64,000 nucleotides of DNA from Pampus argenteus. Taxonomy: Eukaryota > Chordata > Actinopteri > Scombriformes > Stromateidae. A program made the translations under genes and the position numbers. The notes under the pieces were generated by a model. The model saw only the letters and a program-made list of their open reading frames with translations. It was not told where the DNA came from and did not search any database. Positions 36,356 to 50,742 of the stretch are shown piece by piece. How positions within the stretch are numbered: the first letter of the stretch is position 1; every line of letters begins with the position of its first letter. The stretch lies in the NCBI GenBank assembly GCA_036937835.1, contig CM072878.1, positions 14,798,001 to 14,862,000 on the forward strand, in the 5' to 3' direction.

Positions 36356-36383
<28 letters not shown>
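36356..36383. repeat. CA microsatellite
   Basis: Fourteen CA units, uninterrupted. Confidence 0.9.
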
Positions 36384-39300
36384 ACGTCCAGTTTCTTCTC
36401 TCCTGCTGTGCCACACTGTTGCCCAAGTTCTTACCATCCTGTAAACACTGACAGGAAGTGATTTCACAAAGTGGATCAATTTCTTACATATCCTTAGGGA
36501 ACAGACCTCTGACCCCTTTATGCAGCCAGCCAGGAGGCTCCATTGCCATGCTTTCATTTTCTTTCTCTTTCTTTCTCCTTCTCCAGTTCACTTGTTTTCT
36601 CACTGGAACCTCCAACTCTGTATGTATCATATACAGCGACATTACTGGCTTTTCCCACAGTGTTTCTGTATTATTGATGGAGAAAATGACATGAAATATA
36701 ACTACATTTTTCATTGGAGAATTGCATGTTCCCAGTGTTTAGGACCCCCATTAGGATAGTACGACCATATATGTGTGTGTGTGTGTGTGTGTGGGAGGAG
36801 AAGGAAAAGGGAGACAACTTATGGTTGCAATTTGAAGATGCTTTTTTTAGTCACTCTTAAATGTGGGAAGTCAAAGTCATTGAGCCTGGGGCGCCTGTGG
36901 GAAGGGCAAACTTGAGATCTGGGAAGAGTGGGAAGTTTAGGTCTCCTGGTGGAATTCTCTCACTTTCAACTAAAGGGGGGGCTTTTGGTTTTCAGGGGCC
37001 ATAGGTTTGTTGAAAGTTAGGAATGCTTATTTACATTAGATTGATTCAGTCTGTCACAGTGAAGAGGGAGGCATACAAAGTTAATCTGCAGGAAACGGAA
37101 CATGCAGCCCACACCACATGTAGTTCTCTGTAATGTGGGAATCCTGAACCACATGACGCTGTAAATGCTGGAAGAAGGCCTGGAACAGAACCACAGATTA
37201 TAGTTTAAACCGGGGGTAAAAGTCAAAAAAACGTAGTCCAATTCGCTGTGATCTTGCTATGTTTTTGTGTGTAGAGGGAGAAAAGAGTGAGTGAAAAAGA
37301 AAATAAGAGAGAGAGAGAGATAGTGACCGTGCATAGGTTTGTAATGGTGTAAAATGCATTAGCTTTTCTTGCTGGTTCCCAGAGTCTGAGCCAGCTGGAT
37401 GGTAACTGCCGAGTCTTTCCTACACAGCTGCACTCCAAACTGATTAGAGGGAGCTGGCTTTCTTCACCAGCAACCATTGTGCCCCTTCTATCCAATCTGA
37501 ATCCTCAAGAAAATGTGAACACAAGAGACATTACTTTGGTGCTGCTTTTTACTGTCTGTACATTGAGGATATCCAATGTGGCCAGACGAAAGTGCCTGTG
37601 AAGTTAGAGTACCATGAGTTTTTAAACAGACGGGATTGGTGTGAAATACGATGCAGAGAGAGATTAGGTCTTTTTGAACATACATAATGTTAAAATCCAA
37701 CTTCAAAAGAATATAGTTGACAGATGTGACAGTTGACCAATGACATTGGTGAAATATATCTGTTGTGCACATGGCTTTTTAAAAAAGTGGCTGAAATGCA
37801 ATCTGCCCATCTGTACATGGTCTAAAGCGGTCAGCTCTCTCCGCAAAAAAACAGAATGACAAAAAAAAAAAACGAGCATTAAATCGGCGTGTTAATTCAC
37901 AGTAAATCCTCTTAAAAGCCCCCGTTCCTTTCTGTCACTCACTCACATACAGGGGTCACAACCTCCACAGTGTATGGCCACGGAAGTTTTGAAAACCAGA
38001 AGGAAAACGTCACACGGCCCAGCCACAGACCTCAAGCTACAGCATAAGAAATCAGATACCCACAAAACGGACCTGCTGTAGAAAAAAAAAAAAAAAAAAA
38101 AAAGCACAAAGGTGATTTCAAAGACACAGGCATATAGATGAGGGGTCTGAGAGGGCTCATGTTGAGTAGGGAACGTGAGCCGGACTGATGTGGAGGTCAC
38201 AGAGGCTTTGTTGTACAGAGCAAACCTGGGCACAACCGGGTGGTAGCAGGTGGCAAGCAGATTTAGTTACCTGGAGCAGAAAGCGGTCGTGATTTCAAAG
38301 TACAGTTGGGTTAAATCATCGTTAACCAAACAATAAAAAAGGGATTAGACTAGTTAGAAACCTTAGAATGATAAAAAAATATATATAAACTATGAATTCT
38401 ATACAGCTTGAACTGCAATGATCTTTACATGTGTTTACTTGATTAAATGATTTGGTAAACTATTATTTCTACTCTGCGCTTCGCCCACAGAGTAAACACT
38501 GATAAATTTACAACTTTTCTGGGGTCTGAATCACATTTTCCACATGAGTCTGTCCGGCTCGGGCCGCTATCAGCGGGCATGGCTGGTTTCAAGTTGGCTA
38601 ATCAGATTCAGAGTTGGTTAAAGTTGTGTTATCTGGGCTGCCACGGTCCACCAGTCCGCCCATTCTGTGAGCTCTTAGTGGGAGTGCAGTTTCCATGCAG
38701 TCATGAACTATAAAGGAGAAGTCGTGTTGGCCTCTTGCAATACTGTGGGAAAGTGCAGCTCTTGCTTCCTCTGCTTATTTTGACCAATCTGGTTATAAAT
38801 GGACATTCACAGGCAGGCAGCCCTGCAAGAACAGCCCAGAGCCCTCTAGTCACATTAGCCTCTTTAATATTCCGTATCTCAAGAGGCCAGAGTCCTGAGA
38901 GAGAGTTGCTGGGGGTCACGCATTTTTCCATTCGAGAGAGCAGAAAAAAAATCCATGGGTTTGTTTTGAGCAGACATTTAACCCAAGATGTTTACAATAG
39001 TAATTTAGATTGGTTGCCTGAAACATTTAGTTCCCAGAGGCTTTATTAAATTTGTAATTCTGCTCTTTCTTTTTACTCTCCTTTTCTTTTTTTTTTATTA
39101 TTGTTTTCTTATATGTCCAGCACATACTTTAACAGTTACACTGAGTTAAACATAAGAAAGGCTATGATAGAAAGTTTAACAAGCAAGAGAATCAGTTTAA
39201 CTTTCACTGTTTTGACACATGCTCCAACTGTTGCACATTTACACAGTGTCAAAATGCAACCCCATAAGATTGTTTTGAAATCAAGCATTCTTGTGCAAGT

Positions 39301-41348
39301 TGCATTCCTGGACCTACTAGCTCACCGCAGATGTATTCCATATCATTAGATTACAGGCCTGCTGATGTCAGAGCACCCACAGAGGAGCTTCATTGTTGTG
39401 TGTGGTGTCAGATCAGAGGCCAGTCGGAGGGGATAGAGTGGGTCCTGGCCTCTGTTCCTGGCTGAGGTTCAGGTTGGACCCACAGCTGCACAGACAGGGT
39501 CCTGCAGAATCCTGGGCCCGAGCTGAGCCCTGACAGGTGCTGCATTAAAACTGCCTTGAAAATTGCTCCCTTTGGCTTAACATTGATCCCTTCTTGCAGA
39601 TGCATATGGAATGGCACTTTCTTTGGCATGCTCTTAAAATCAAAGCTGATCTGTGACCAAAGAACAGGCTAGCATAACATCAGGCTTGTAGAAGGCCACT
39701 AAAGGAAAACGGAACAAGATTCATCTGTGGGACAGAAATGACTGAACTACTACTGAAGGAAACTGACCGTGAAGAAAAGACAAGGATGAACTTCCTCACT
39801 CTCTTTTCCTGTTTCATTGCTTGAGTAACTAGCAGTGCACATTTCTGCACATGAATTGAATAACTGACAAATATATCATAGTTATTATCAAATATAACTG
39901 TTATGTCACATATGCATTTCACTATTAGATAGTGTTCACTAATTAGATGGTGTTCACTGTCTAATTTACTATTTAAACAACGAAGCAGTGCTACATTTTT
40001 GGAATAGTAAAGAAAACAGACAACCACAATTCCCAAGTCTCCCAAAGACGTTTTGAGTGTGTTCCTAGAATGCCGCAGTTGGACGTAGTAGCAGCAGCTG
40101 TCACCGTCAGTCTCTCTAGCCTGGTGCAGAACAGAACACTTTAAATGGGTGATTAGTGTCAGATATCTGGCTATTGCTGCATAGGTCCTAACTGTGGGAA
40201 ATAGCTGTGCTAGTTTGCACCTGATCCAGGGCTCAGTTTAGAGTTTCCTCCTAACTAAAGAGCAACACACTGGGATCCAGCAAACACAAAACCAGACTCA
40301 ACAAAATGGTATTTCATTAAGATAAACACAGCTCTGACGCTCAACCAGAGTTTGTATCATCACTGGGGCAAGGGGTATAAAACACAAGTTTAAGCATTTT
40401 TCAGCTTCGTCATTTTCAGAATACAATATCACAGCCTGGCTAGTTTCTGGGAAACTGTAGAGGCATGCGACAGGGTCAGGTGAGGTGAACTCCTAGGCCT
40501 GTTTGTATGAATTCATAGCTGATGTACTTGTACAAAAACCTACCTCACCTCCAAAAATCTAAATCAAACTTAGATGCATTCCTTCGTTAATAATAAAGGA
40601 ATGGAAATAATGGAAATAATATGTTTCACAATCAATCCCTCTTTGTTACATTTTATTTTGGCCAATAAAACATCAGGAAAACTGTCATTACATCAACTTG
40701 CATTGTCAAAATGAGTCTGTTTCCTCTTAAAGTTTACATCCCACTGCTGATAAAAACAATAGGACTCTACTGTTTTGTTTTGTTTTTTAAAACATCCAAT
40801 ATTAAGAGTGGATCCCTGTTTAAAAGAACAATGCCACAAATAGTCTGCTTCCACTTATCTACAATATGAAATTAAATGTATTTGGCATACACCCTTTTCT
40901 TATTTCGCAAGGATTTGTAAACTCAGTCTGTCTCTCCGAAACAGCAGTGGGATGAGCCAACCAATGGCGTGATGAGGACCATGTGGAGCAGCTCTGAAGA
41001 AGCATCACCACCTAATCACCTGCATGTTGCACAACAGCCTCATGCAGCTGTTTAGAGAATAGCGGGTGAGTGGGGGGGGGAAAGAAATAACATTTGGTTG
41101 TGCAGTGAAGCAATGCACATGAAAAATTGTTCTGTGGGCTACTTCTCCTCTCCCCATGCCTTTGTCTCTCTGTCTCTTTCTCTCTTTCTAGCTCTAGCTG
41201 GCACAGCAGCATGTGAATGATGTCCCCACTACGGCTAAGAGCAGTGGGTAGACGGCGGTCTGTGCGACGGCTGTGGTGTCCTCTCTAAGACAAAGGGAAC
41301 TTGGCAGGCTGCTGGGCTGCGGCTGGTTCAAACAGGCCTTGTTTATTG

Positions 41349-41390
41349 GATCTCTCTCTCTCTCTCTCTCCCTCTCTCTCTCTCTCTTTG
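41349..41390. repeat. CT microsatellite, interrupted
   Basis: A CT dinucleotide tract with one CCC interruption. Confidence 0.9.
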
Positions 41391-44300
41391 CTCTGCGCTC
41401 ATCAGAAGCTGTGTGTGAGACTGCAGTCTGAAGTGTCTGTGAGATCTGCTCAATCCTCGAAGACGGGAACCACTCAGACCACACACAGGGCCGCTTCAAC
41501 CACCACAAAGGAAGACTAGAGCAGGGGCAGATGCACTGTGCATATGCTCTCTTCTTCAAGTTTGCGTCTGTATTGATTAGCACAGCTTTAGGAAATCATT
41601 TCTCACTCTTTTTCCTCCTTCGTCTTATTACTCAGCTTCCCTCTCATCACGCCTTCATTTATTTTTGTCCCTATACTCACTGTAGGAACAATATCCTGCT
41701 CCTGCTCTGTTTCCCCATGGTGCTAGCTCTGGAATGTGTGCCTGTTAAAGGTGATATATATATTTGCCAACGGCAGAGAGAGAAAGCCTTCATTACAGCT
41801 TGATACAGATAGAAGGGAAAAGCCAAGGTTGAACACCAGTTCCCAGAGGCATTATTCAACAGCCTTCACTCTGAGCCCATGGATGATATCTCAGATTCGT
41901 ACAGTTAAGTGGTAAATCTTATAACAACATGACAGCAGCAGGCAGCGGGCAGTAAACAAGAAAGTGTGTGTGAGTGCTTTCAAGAGAGAGTGTGTGTGTG
42001 TGATACGTGAGAGATTATGATCAGCTCGATATATCTGAGGGGAAGATTTAGATGGGAGATCACGCACGGACAGGTTGCTGTCTTATCCTTACATCTACTG
42101 TCGGTTTCCCAGAGAATATTTGGCACTTAAGGCTGACACATGTACAGTACAGTACATTTACAGGGTTATTACTTCAGGAAAGATGAGAAGAGGAGGTTAG
42201 GGTGTCTCCTCTTTCTGAGGTCCTTTTCCTCTAAATGTTATGTGTTTGACTGACAGATAGCTCTTATTCTCCCACATCCTCCTATCTGTGCCCTTGATTC
42301 TCACGCTAAGCACCAGCGCTGATGGGAAAAAAATGCAAATACACAAGGACAGGCTAAAATTTCAGGATTCTTGTGATGTATACAAATCTGTCATGCAGTT
42401 TAAATAAGGAAAATAAGAGAGAGAAATGGCACACTGCACTGCACTTTACATTAGTATAAAAATGACTTGAATTTACTCAGCAATACCTTTGTTTTCAGCC
42501 TTCTCCAGAAAACTGAGTGGGTTGATGAATGTAATCAGACAAAGTAGACCAATATTTGTTGTAGGGATTGCACACTCAACCTATAAAACTATTTGCAAGC
42601 ATCTTTTATTGACAAGTGTTTCGCCATGCAATGAACCAAAGGCTAAAAAAACACCACCAGCTGTTTGTATTTCTTACCTAATCTCCATAATTTTCTACTT
42701 TCTAAAATAATCAGTAATAGAACTGCTATTTATTTTGTTGTTTTTCTATAGAGTGTTGATTTAAAGTTGAAGACAATTTGGTTGACATCGCTTACAAGAA
42801 GGTTTTAAAGAGACTCTTGAGACTCTTGAGATGAGAACATATTAAGAGTGGGGATATCCAAAATGATGGATGTTGGACTTGTATTGGACTTTTAGAACCA
42901 GAACACAAATGTTTGGCTTTTAGAAGACTACGATTACACCACACGGGCTGTTTGCAGTAATTTTATGGCATATTTGGACATCTGCTGGCCACATCTGGTG
43001 TTTAGGTAAGGGCTGCAGTAGATTAAGCAATACATATTACAGTGACAAATTAGTGCTTCAACTAACAATTTTAATGTATCTGTTCCTTTAACCCTCAACG
43101 CTGGTCTATTTTTTGCAGCACGGAGCGCAATTCTTGGGTTGATCTGGTTGAGCTTCTTATTATGGAGAAAATGAGGAGGAAGTTCTCACAAAAGAGAAAG
43201 ATTTTCATTCATGCTCAGTCAAGGCCACTGAGCACTCTTATCTCTCCCTCATCGATCCCAACTGTGGAGAGCAGCTTTTCCCACACAGAGTCACTGCATC
43301 CAGCAGCATAAACAAACACACACAGCCCTCCATCTGCATGTGGGGCAGCAGACCTAAGACGGGACACACTGAGAGGTTATTCACTGAAACATCAGAGCTT
43401 CTGAAACCTGCACAAAGTGGCCTGTATGTGACATGTAACTAAACTAAATCTGGTAAGGAAAGGAGAATTAAGAAAAAGCATCATCATTGTAGAAGAGGAG
43501 TAGACAGAGAGGATGTAAAAAGGCTGGATGTGACTAAACAGTGGAAAATGTTAGAATGTAGGATGCCAGGCTGAGTCACTTCGGGCCGTAAAGCCAACCA
43601 CTGGCCTACACAGAGCATGTGTTTCTGTCATCACGAGGATTGTATGCCCTGGGTGCCTGTCACTTTAGGATTTCTTTTTGCTTTGAACAAGCCAGTGTTC
43701 AGTGCACATACCCCATCAGGACAGAGAGATGAAAGGTTTTCAGCTTGTTAAAGCTGGGGTTATATACTTCTGTGAGCCACACATGTGTGTAAAGAAGACC
43801 AAACATCCAAATAACTCAAAACCCAGACTGTGTAACAATGGAACCTCCCACCTGTCCATAGGTTTCAAATGTCTCCTTTTCTAAACCTGCATTTGGCATT
43901 ATTACAACCGGTTATATATTTCAGCACCATTTACCAAATGGAAAACATGATTTGTAATTAGTTATGCTTGTAGAAGTACAAACGCCAGGCCCAGTATTTT
44001 TCATTCTGCATATTTACCATCGCTCACTAGATTCAACTATCCCCTACATGACATTATGGAAAATATATTTTGCAAGGGCTTTGCTGAAAAGGAAATCCAG
44101 GCATTAGTCACTCAGTGCTTCAGTGCTGTCACAGAAGGGACTTTCTGGCTTCAACCAGACAAAAAGATTCTTAACGACTTGCCACATTTTGCTCTGCTTT
44201 GACGTTTCCTTATTTCTCACTGCTTTATCCAGATCCCTCCTACACACTGTTGCTGGATGAATACTACACATGGAAACATTAATGTTGAGGGTAGAACAAG

Positions 44301-44847
44301 CAAGCGCTGAGGAATGAGATCTTAACCAAAGACTCAAGTTTCAGAAGAACTTCAAACAGTCTGGGACTGGAGGACAGTTTGCGTAAAACCACAAAAAGAG
44401 CAGACCCCATATGAAGGAGAGAAATTCCCTCATATATGAGGGCGTAGGCAATGCACTTCCTTCATTTGCAACCCCCTCACTCGGGTTCCTCAAATCCCAC
44501 TGTGACTGCATTGACCCTGTTCCTCGTTTGTGCCCCTGAGGCTGCTCTTGTTGTAGCGATATGGGGTTCAGTGCTTCCTTTTCACTGTTTGTCCTGTAGG
44601 AGTTTGGAGAGACCAGGGAATTAGAACAAGCTGTTGAAACAGCACTTTCATGTGAGCACAGGGCAAGGAGACCCCCGAGATGGACCCTCATATATGTGGG
44701 AAATCCGCATCCAAAGCCCACTGCTAAGAAGGAAGCAGTCTGTGTGCCATATATTCTCAAAGATTTAAATCATCGCAGCTCAATATAGACTGAGGGAGAT
44801 TTACTACACTGGCAGAAGCAAAGAAAAATAAGGGACATCACCCATTA

Positions 44848-45172
44848 GTTTGTGGACTCCCGTTTTGAAGCCTCAAGTTTGCATTCTGATCATCACCATC
44901 TTGGATTTTTGGAGCCAGAAGTGACAATATTTGGACGGGAGGGTGGAGTTGACTAGCTGCTACCTTAATAAACTAAATGAACATAAACTGAGGTATTAAA
45001 TAAAGTGAGAAGTTGGGTCATTCTCCCAAATCTTCATATACTTCTACACAATTTAGACTTCTTTTTAGAGCCAGTGAAGTCGCCCCCTGATGGCCATAGA
45101 AAGAAAAGTAGGTTTAAGACACATCTGCATTGGCCTTACTTACAAACCCAGAGCTACCCGCTTGGTTGTTTA
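44848..45172. repeat. Dispersed fish repeat, degenerate copy
   Basis: The block from TGTGGACTCCCGTTTTGAAG to CGCTTGGTTG, including GTCGCCCCCTGATGGCCAT and AGGTTTAAGACAC, resembles a short interspersed repeat that I recognise from perch-like fish genomes. It has no coding capacity. The family name and exact ends need a repeat-library search. Confidence 0.5.
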
Positions 45173-48100
45173 CTGTATATTTGAAATGTTATTGCAAGAG
45201 CATGTCTGAGTGCATGTGTTTGTGAGAGTGCATGCATGTGCAATGCGCGGACAGGAGAAGGAAAATAAATCAATTGGCACCCACTAGTTTGAATCACAGA
45301 ACTAGTCCTAGTAATTATGTCCCATAATGGAGCCAATAGTATAATTAGGGGATAGTAGAGAGCAGAGTGTGGACCACATCTGGGATCCTCCAGGGACTCC
45401 CTGTCTCAACATGTTCACCAGAGTGTGAGAACCTCAGCCATGAGCACACCTAAATACACAGAGCTGCTCCAAATACAGCACCACAAGATCTTACATGACA
45501 TGTTTTTATATCATATGGTAGTTAGTTAAAAAAAAAAAAAAAAAAAAGCTTAAACCTGTAATCTAATTTTCTCACACATTTACCAACAAACATTTCATCG
45601 GCGCTTCAGATAAACTTTTTTTTTTTTTTTTTTCAAGTTTTACCATGCTGGAAAGGAAGTCGTGGAACTGTGAGAAGCCTCCAAAACATGAGATCTCATG
45701 ACAAACAGTACAATCATCAAACTTTGCTTTGATTAAAGGGATATGAATCAATCAAGGAAACAGGTGATTTCAGGCCTGTTTTCTCCTCAAAGCAACAGGT
45801 GCCTGCCTTAAATCCAAACAATCCAACAGGGACCTTTACTTTCCAATGAGAACCACAAAGAAGGTCCAAGAGAGCTGTCTCGCCGCTTGAGGTTTCCAAC
45901 TATCTCTGACCATATTCTGATAAAGTCTGGCCGTGCGTGCTATTATGCAGATAGATTTGGAAACATAGTTTTTTCAAATAAAAGATTCCACATACAAATG
46001 CCAAAAATAAATGAAAACTGCCTAGATCTCTGCCTTAGATCCCACCATTTCTATAGTGTTTTGTTGTTACTACAACAAGTGTGAACAAGTGTGTGTGATT
46101 GGACCTGCATAAGATCCTGGGCTATAAAACAATAGGCAGCAATTTGGATACTGTTTTGTTCTTTCAAATTATACACATTAGTGTTGACCAACTCTTAGTG
46201 GTTGATGGTGCCCAAAGGGTATAGGTGCATTTCTCATGAGGACCATCAGTTACATGACTACTGTTTTTACTGATGAGGTCTGCAGTGATTATCCCGAGTC
46301 CTGTAATCTAGCCTCTGCCCTACCTGCCACAGGTGTTTCTGTTCAGGGTTAGTGCCACAACCTAGGAAAGCGTGATAGGGGGCATCAGTGATCCTCATAG
46401 ACCTTGCCCCTCCACCTCCACCTTTACCCAGTTTGCAGAGACTGACAGCTGCTGTTAAATTAGAGAGTACGAGAGAACACAAGAAGACCCAGGAATGTCT
46501 GGATTGTCTGGATTGCCTTTCTCTTCCGTAGAGTCCTGGGAAGATGGCTGCAGTTAAATCCACATTTTGTCAGGATGCTGGATAATGAAGTATATCGTAT
46601 CTGCACATAATGCATTTTTGGCCTGATATTCTAAACATTCCTTTGGAAATGCCAGCTGGCTTAGAAAATTTGGGAAGGGGTGCACATATGCTGGAGATGG
46701 ATATTGGAAGATTAATAACTGAACAGCAGGGACAGAGGAATTGAACATGTCAGTTATTTGTGACAGATTGATGGTGTCTGCCCTGGGCCCAATAGTCAGG
46801 CCATCCTGAGGTGAGACCTTCTTTCTCATGCATTATCACACTTCCTTCATTAGTTGCTGGGGAGACAGTGACCAGGTCACTGGGGTCAGTGTGGCCAGAG
46901 GCATGGTTGTAAAATTGCCCTGACAATAAAGTCAGGCTCAATAATGGTGTAGCTGCCATTCAGGGGAGATTAGCACTACACAGCCTTTACAGGTCCACCC
47001 AAGAACACAAACTCTGCCTAAAGCCAAAGGACAAGTTAGGCAATGAGGGAGGAGCATTGCAGATTTTCCAGACAGCAAAATCTGTGGGCGATGCAGTTGT
47101 GAGGGGCTCACATGAGGTGGATAAACATATAGTAGATAGTAAGGCCATGAGAGAGGAAATGGAGGAACAAGAGACTGATTGAGTGGGAGTGAGAGGATGA
47201 GTGGGATAGAACAAATGAGTGGGATGAGTAGTGATGGCTGGACAGCTGTCTGAACAACAGTAAATGGGGGTGGAGAGGGAAGATGGGAAGGAAAATAGAA
47301 ATGAGAGAACTGAGAAGAAAGGATGAAACGTTCATGGCAGCTTAGAGACACAAGCTACCAGAAAGTGAGAGGGATGATGGATCCAGCCGTCATGCTGATT
47401 TCCCCTCTTCCTGCTGCCATAGACCGGCTTGTTATTTCTCTTCAACATGTTTTAATAAAAGTGGAATTACTGCAAGCCCTTTCTCTCTTCTCGGGTCCCT
47501 GGGTGGTGTAGTGTGGAATGTCTGCTGCTGTCAGCCACTTCTTCCACCCCCGCTGCAACACGACCAAACCTTTCTGAAAGAGGGTTACTATACCTGCTTC
47601 AAACATACACTCAACCTATGTGACCCAGATCTGAAGAGCAATAATAATAACAGTGACAAGATAACACTGAGCTAGACTCAAAATTCCCTCAGGCAATTTT
47701 TTTTATCTTAATATGTGAAGACGAAGGCAATGAATTGAGAATTATCTTGAACTCAGCAGTTGTTCTCACTGTTAGAGAGTAAGGACATATTACAACAGAC
47801 TATAATCTATAATGCACACTCATACAGTGGTTTCTACATGATTGGAACAGAATAAACCACAAACAGAGGTCAACATTTCTTGAAGAGTTTTTTTCCTTTA
47901 TAAGCAGGATAGTAAGACCTCAGGCACAGGGCACTTAAAGCATATCGACCCCAACCACTTCCTTCTAGTCCCACCTTGTCTTACTCTATTACTGCTTTCC
48001 TTATCACTCAAGTGTGCCTCTAGGCCAGCCATAGCCTGAGGGAGGAATGTGTAATTCAACTTTAAAACCTACCATTTCCCAAACCCACCTCTTTTTTTTT

Positions 48101-50742
48101 TTTTTTTTTTTTTCTTGGTTTGATCCTTGCTTTCACTCCTGTAGCTGACCACAGATCATCATCAGCCACTCTTTTTAATAAATTGCAACAGCTGCTACGG
48201 CTCGTCTGTGTGCGAGAGAAAAAAAACGCCCTTGACTGAATTAAGTTCTGCTTCTGCTTTCCACAACTGATGAAGAGAAGGATGGTCGAGGGTGATAACC
48301 ACACGTGTAATGTCGCACCACTTCAGTGCACAAAAAGGGCCAGTGCTTCCATGATAGATTTTGCGATCAGAGACTGCTTGGCCGATTAAGCAAGTAGGCC
48401 TGTTGATTTTGGCAGGGAGACAGTTACACATTGGACAGTGTTAGCAAGATTCATGCCAGAAATTCATAAATAGCCACTGTCCATCTACAAAACCATAATA
48501 GCATGATGAGTCAACCTGGCAATAACAAAATACATCAATGTATGGGCTTCTTTTGACCTCAGAAGAATGAGTCTGCTGTATATGACATCCCTAATGTACA
48601 TGGAAGCGTCTGCGTTTGTGGCAAAGAAGCCCTCGTTTCAAACTTACTGTGTAAGCTGTGCATGTGTGCATGGAGCAGGAGGTGGGTTTAGGGGGTAGGA
48701 AGGTACAGCCTAATTATCCCATTCTTGGTTGCTTTAGTAGTAATTATATCTTAGTGGTGCACTCGCATTGTTACTCACTGGCTGTTGTTTTGATTGTGCG
48801 CTAGTCTGGTTTAGTGTTTTTCCCTGTTCTTTTCTTAAGGAGAGTCTTGGATCAGGAGGGCTCTGCTGGGACATGTAGAGGCACAGGTGGGGCTGTGGGT
48901 GCAGCCTCTCTCACCTCGGTGTGTAAGTGTGGGAACCACTCTGCCGCCAGTAGCGCATGAGTAACAAGGACCCTGAGGGAGTGTGGCGTAATCTCCTCTA
49001 ACGCTCTAGTCTCTCACTGTGTGGAACACACACGTTCACTCAGAAGACTGAGTACATACACACTCATGCATTTATGTCAATCAGCATGCATTTGCAAACA
49101 GCAATCTTCAAGTAAAACCTCTTTGTATAAATCACATTGACACAGACTTATTTGTAGTGTAAATACAGTCACAGCCAGGTAAATAATAGCTTGCGTTGGT
49201 TCGCTGAAGGAGTTTGCATGAAAGACTACACCGAAAATGTAACCATTTGGAAAAGTATGTGACATACGTTTTGAGATTTGTTTTAATGAGGTTGAATCTG
49301 TTACCACTGCCATGCAGAGGTAAATATGTTTATCACTTTTTACAAAAACAGCTGACAATGCAAATACTCAAGGTCTCTGTATTATCAGATTAAATCACTT
49401 GATAATTGTGTAATAAATAAACAAATAAACAAAAAAATTATGAGCCAATGGCATTTGTCATGATTCCCCTTGTGGATATAGCAAGCATTTCTATATTTCC
49501 AGATGAAAGAAACTGCTGTGCTATAAAAGAATATTGTAATTTATATAAATTAGCAGGTCATTAAGACGTGTTTTCATCTTGTGAGATTACACTGTCGTCG
49601 CAAACTCTGGGAAGAGTATTAAATTATGGCATCAAAACAACTAAAACTGAGCCACTGAAAGCAAAATTACATAATTGCTAGTCAATTACCAAAGCAAAAC
49701 TGGATGCTTCCCTGAATAACATTTGGAAAAAACCACATGCCGCAGAAAACTACATACAAGAATTTTTACACATATTCACAGTCTACTGTGTTGGAGTGAA
49801 AATAATTGATTACAACGTGTAATGTGGACATCTTCATGAAGGAATGCAAAAGGGATGACAATAAATTGCTATTCTAATACAGATTTTATAGAGCTGTGTT
49901 GGTGGGGTTGTTGGGGGCAGTGGGCTGGCAGCTGTTGCTGCTGTGCGGGGGCCCTCAGGTCTCGGCCTACCCCTAATGGCCAGACCAGCTGTCGGAGTTC
50001 TGTCTGTAGGGGCGCGGGGCTTCAGGAGGCGGGGAGGGCATGAGAACTTCCACCCCCCTGTCCTGGGGGGCGGGTCCCCGCCTTGTCTACCCTCCTCTGA
50101 AAGGAGGTGATTGATGGCGCAGGGTTGACACCATGCTTCCCCAACAATTGACTCAGGAGGGACAGAGGATGAACAGAGAGCTCGGGACCCCTCCATGTCT
50201 TTCTCCTCTGGTTTTCAGAGGCAAATGTGGGATCAGTCGCAGTTATAATTCAGTCATTTTTCTCAATATGTCTTTTATTTGACATTTTTAGGGGAGCATA
50301 TGCCACTCGAAACACTTTTCAAGGCTGTCAGTGCAATATCGCCAGACAAACTCAAGTTATTTTCTGCTTTATTTGTCAGATTACATGGATTTGAACATGG
50401 TTTTGTCAAATGGCTTAAATGACCCCTCTGCCTTTCGTTAAGATAATCCCTGTTGTTGCAGCCGGCTTCCAGTGCCCTCTTCCTTATACTAGTCCAATTA
50501 ATCCAGACAGCAGAGAGGAAATCCATGGTGCCTTAAGGGTGGACCGCTCCCTAGCCTCAAGCGTGTGTGTTGGGTCATCAGCAGGTATCAGCCCAGAGTC
50601 TCGGCATCGGGGCCTGCTAACACACACCTGACCTTTGGCACTAAACCCCAGGATCATCCCTGGATCCCTTTCAGCAAGTCGCCAGCACCTCCGTTCTCCT
50701 TCAAGATTTACAGCCCCACGGAGAGAGAGAGAGGAGGTGGAA

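Noticed and set aside
37950..37975. ACAGGGGTCACAACCTCCAC resembling a hAT terminal repeat
   Set aside because: No matching inverted end or target-site duplication was found nearby.
43025..43090. Short stretch like a hAT-type fish repeat (GTGCTTCAACTAACAATTTT)
   Set aside because: Too short and too diverged to support as a mobile element without a library search.
44341..44760. 139-codon open frame on the minus strand
   Set aside because: By rough count several frames of this length are expected by chance in 64 kb. It has no recognisable domain and no matching splice context, and it crosses a palindrome.
46938..47351. 137-codon open frame on the minus strand
   Set aside because: It is rich in Ser/Pro/Leu from pyrimidine-rich DNA, with no domain and no neighbours in phase.
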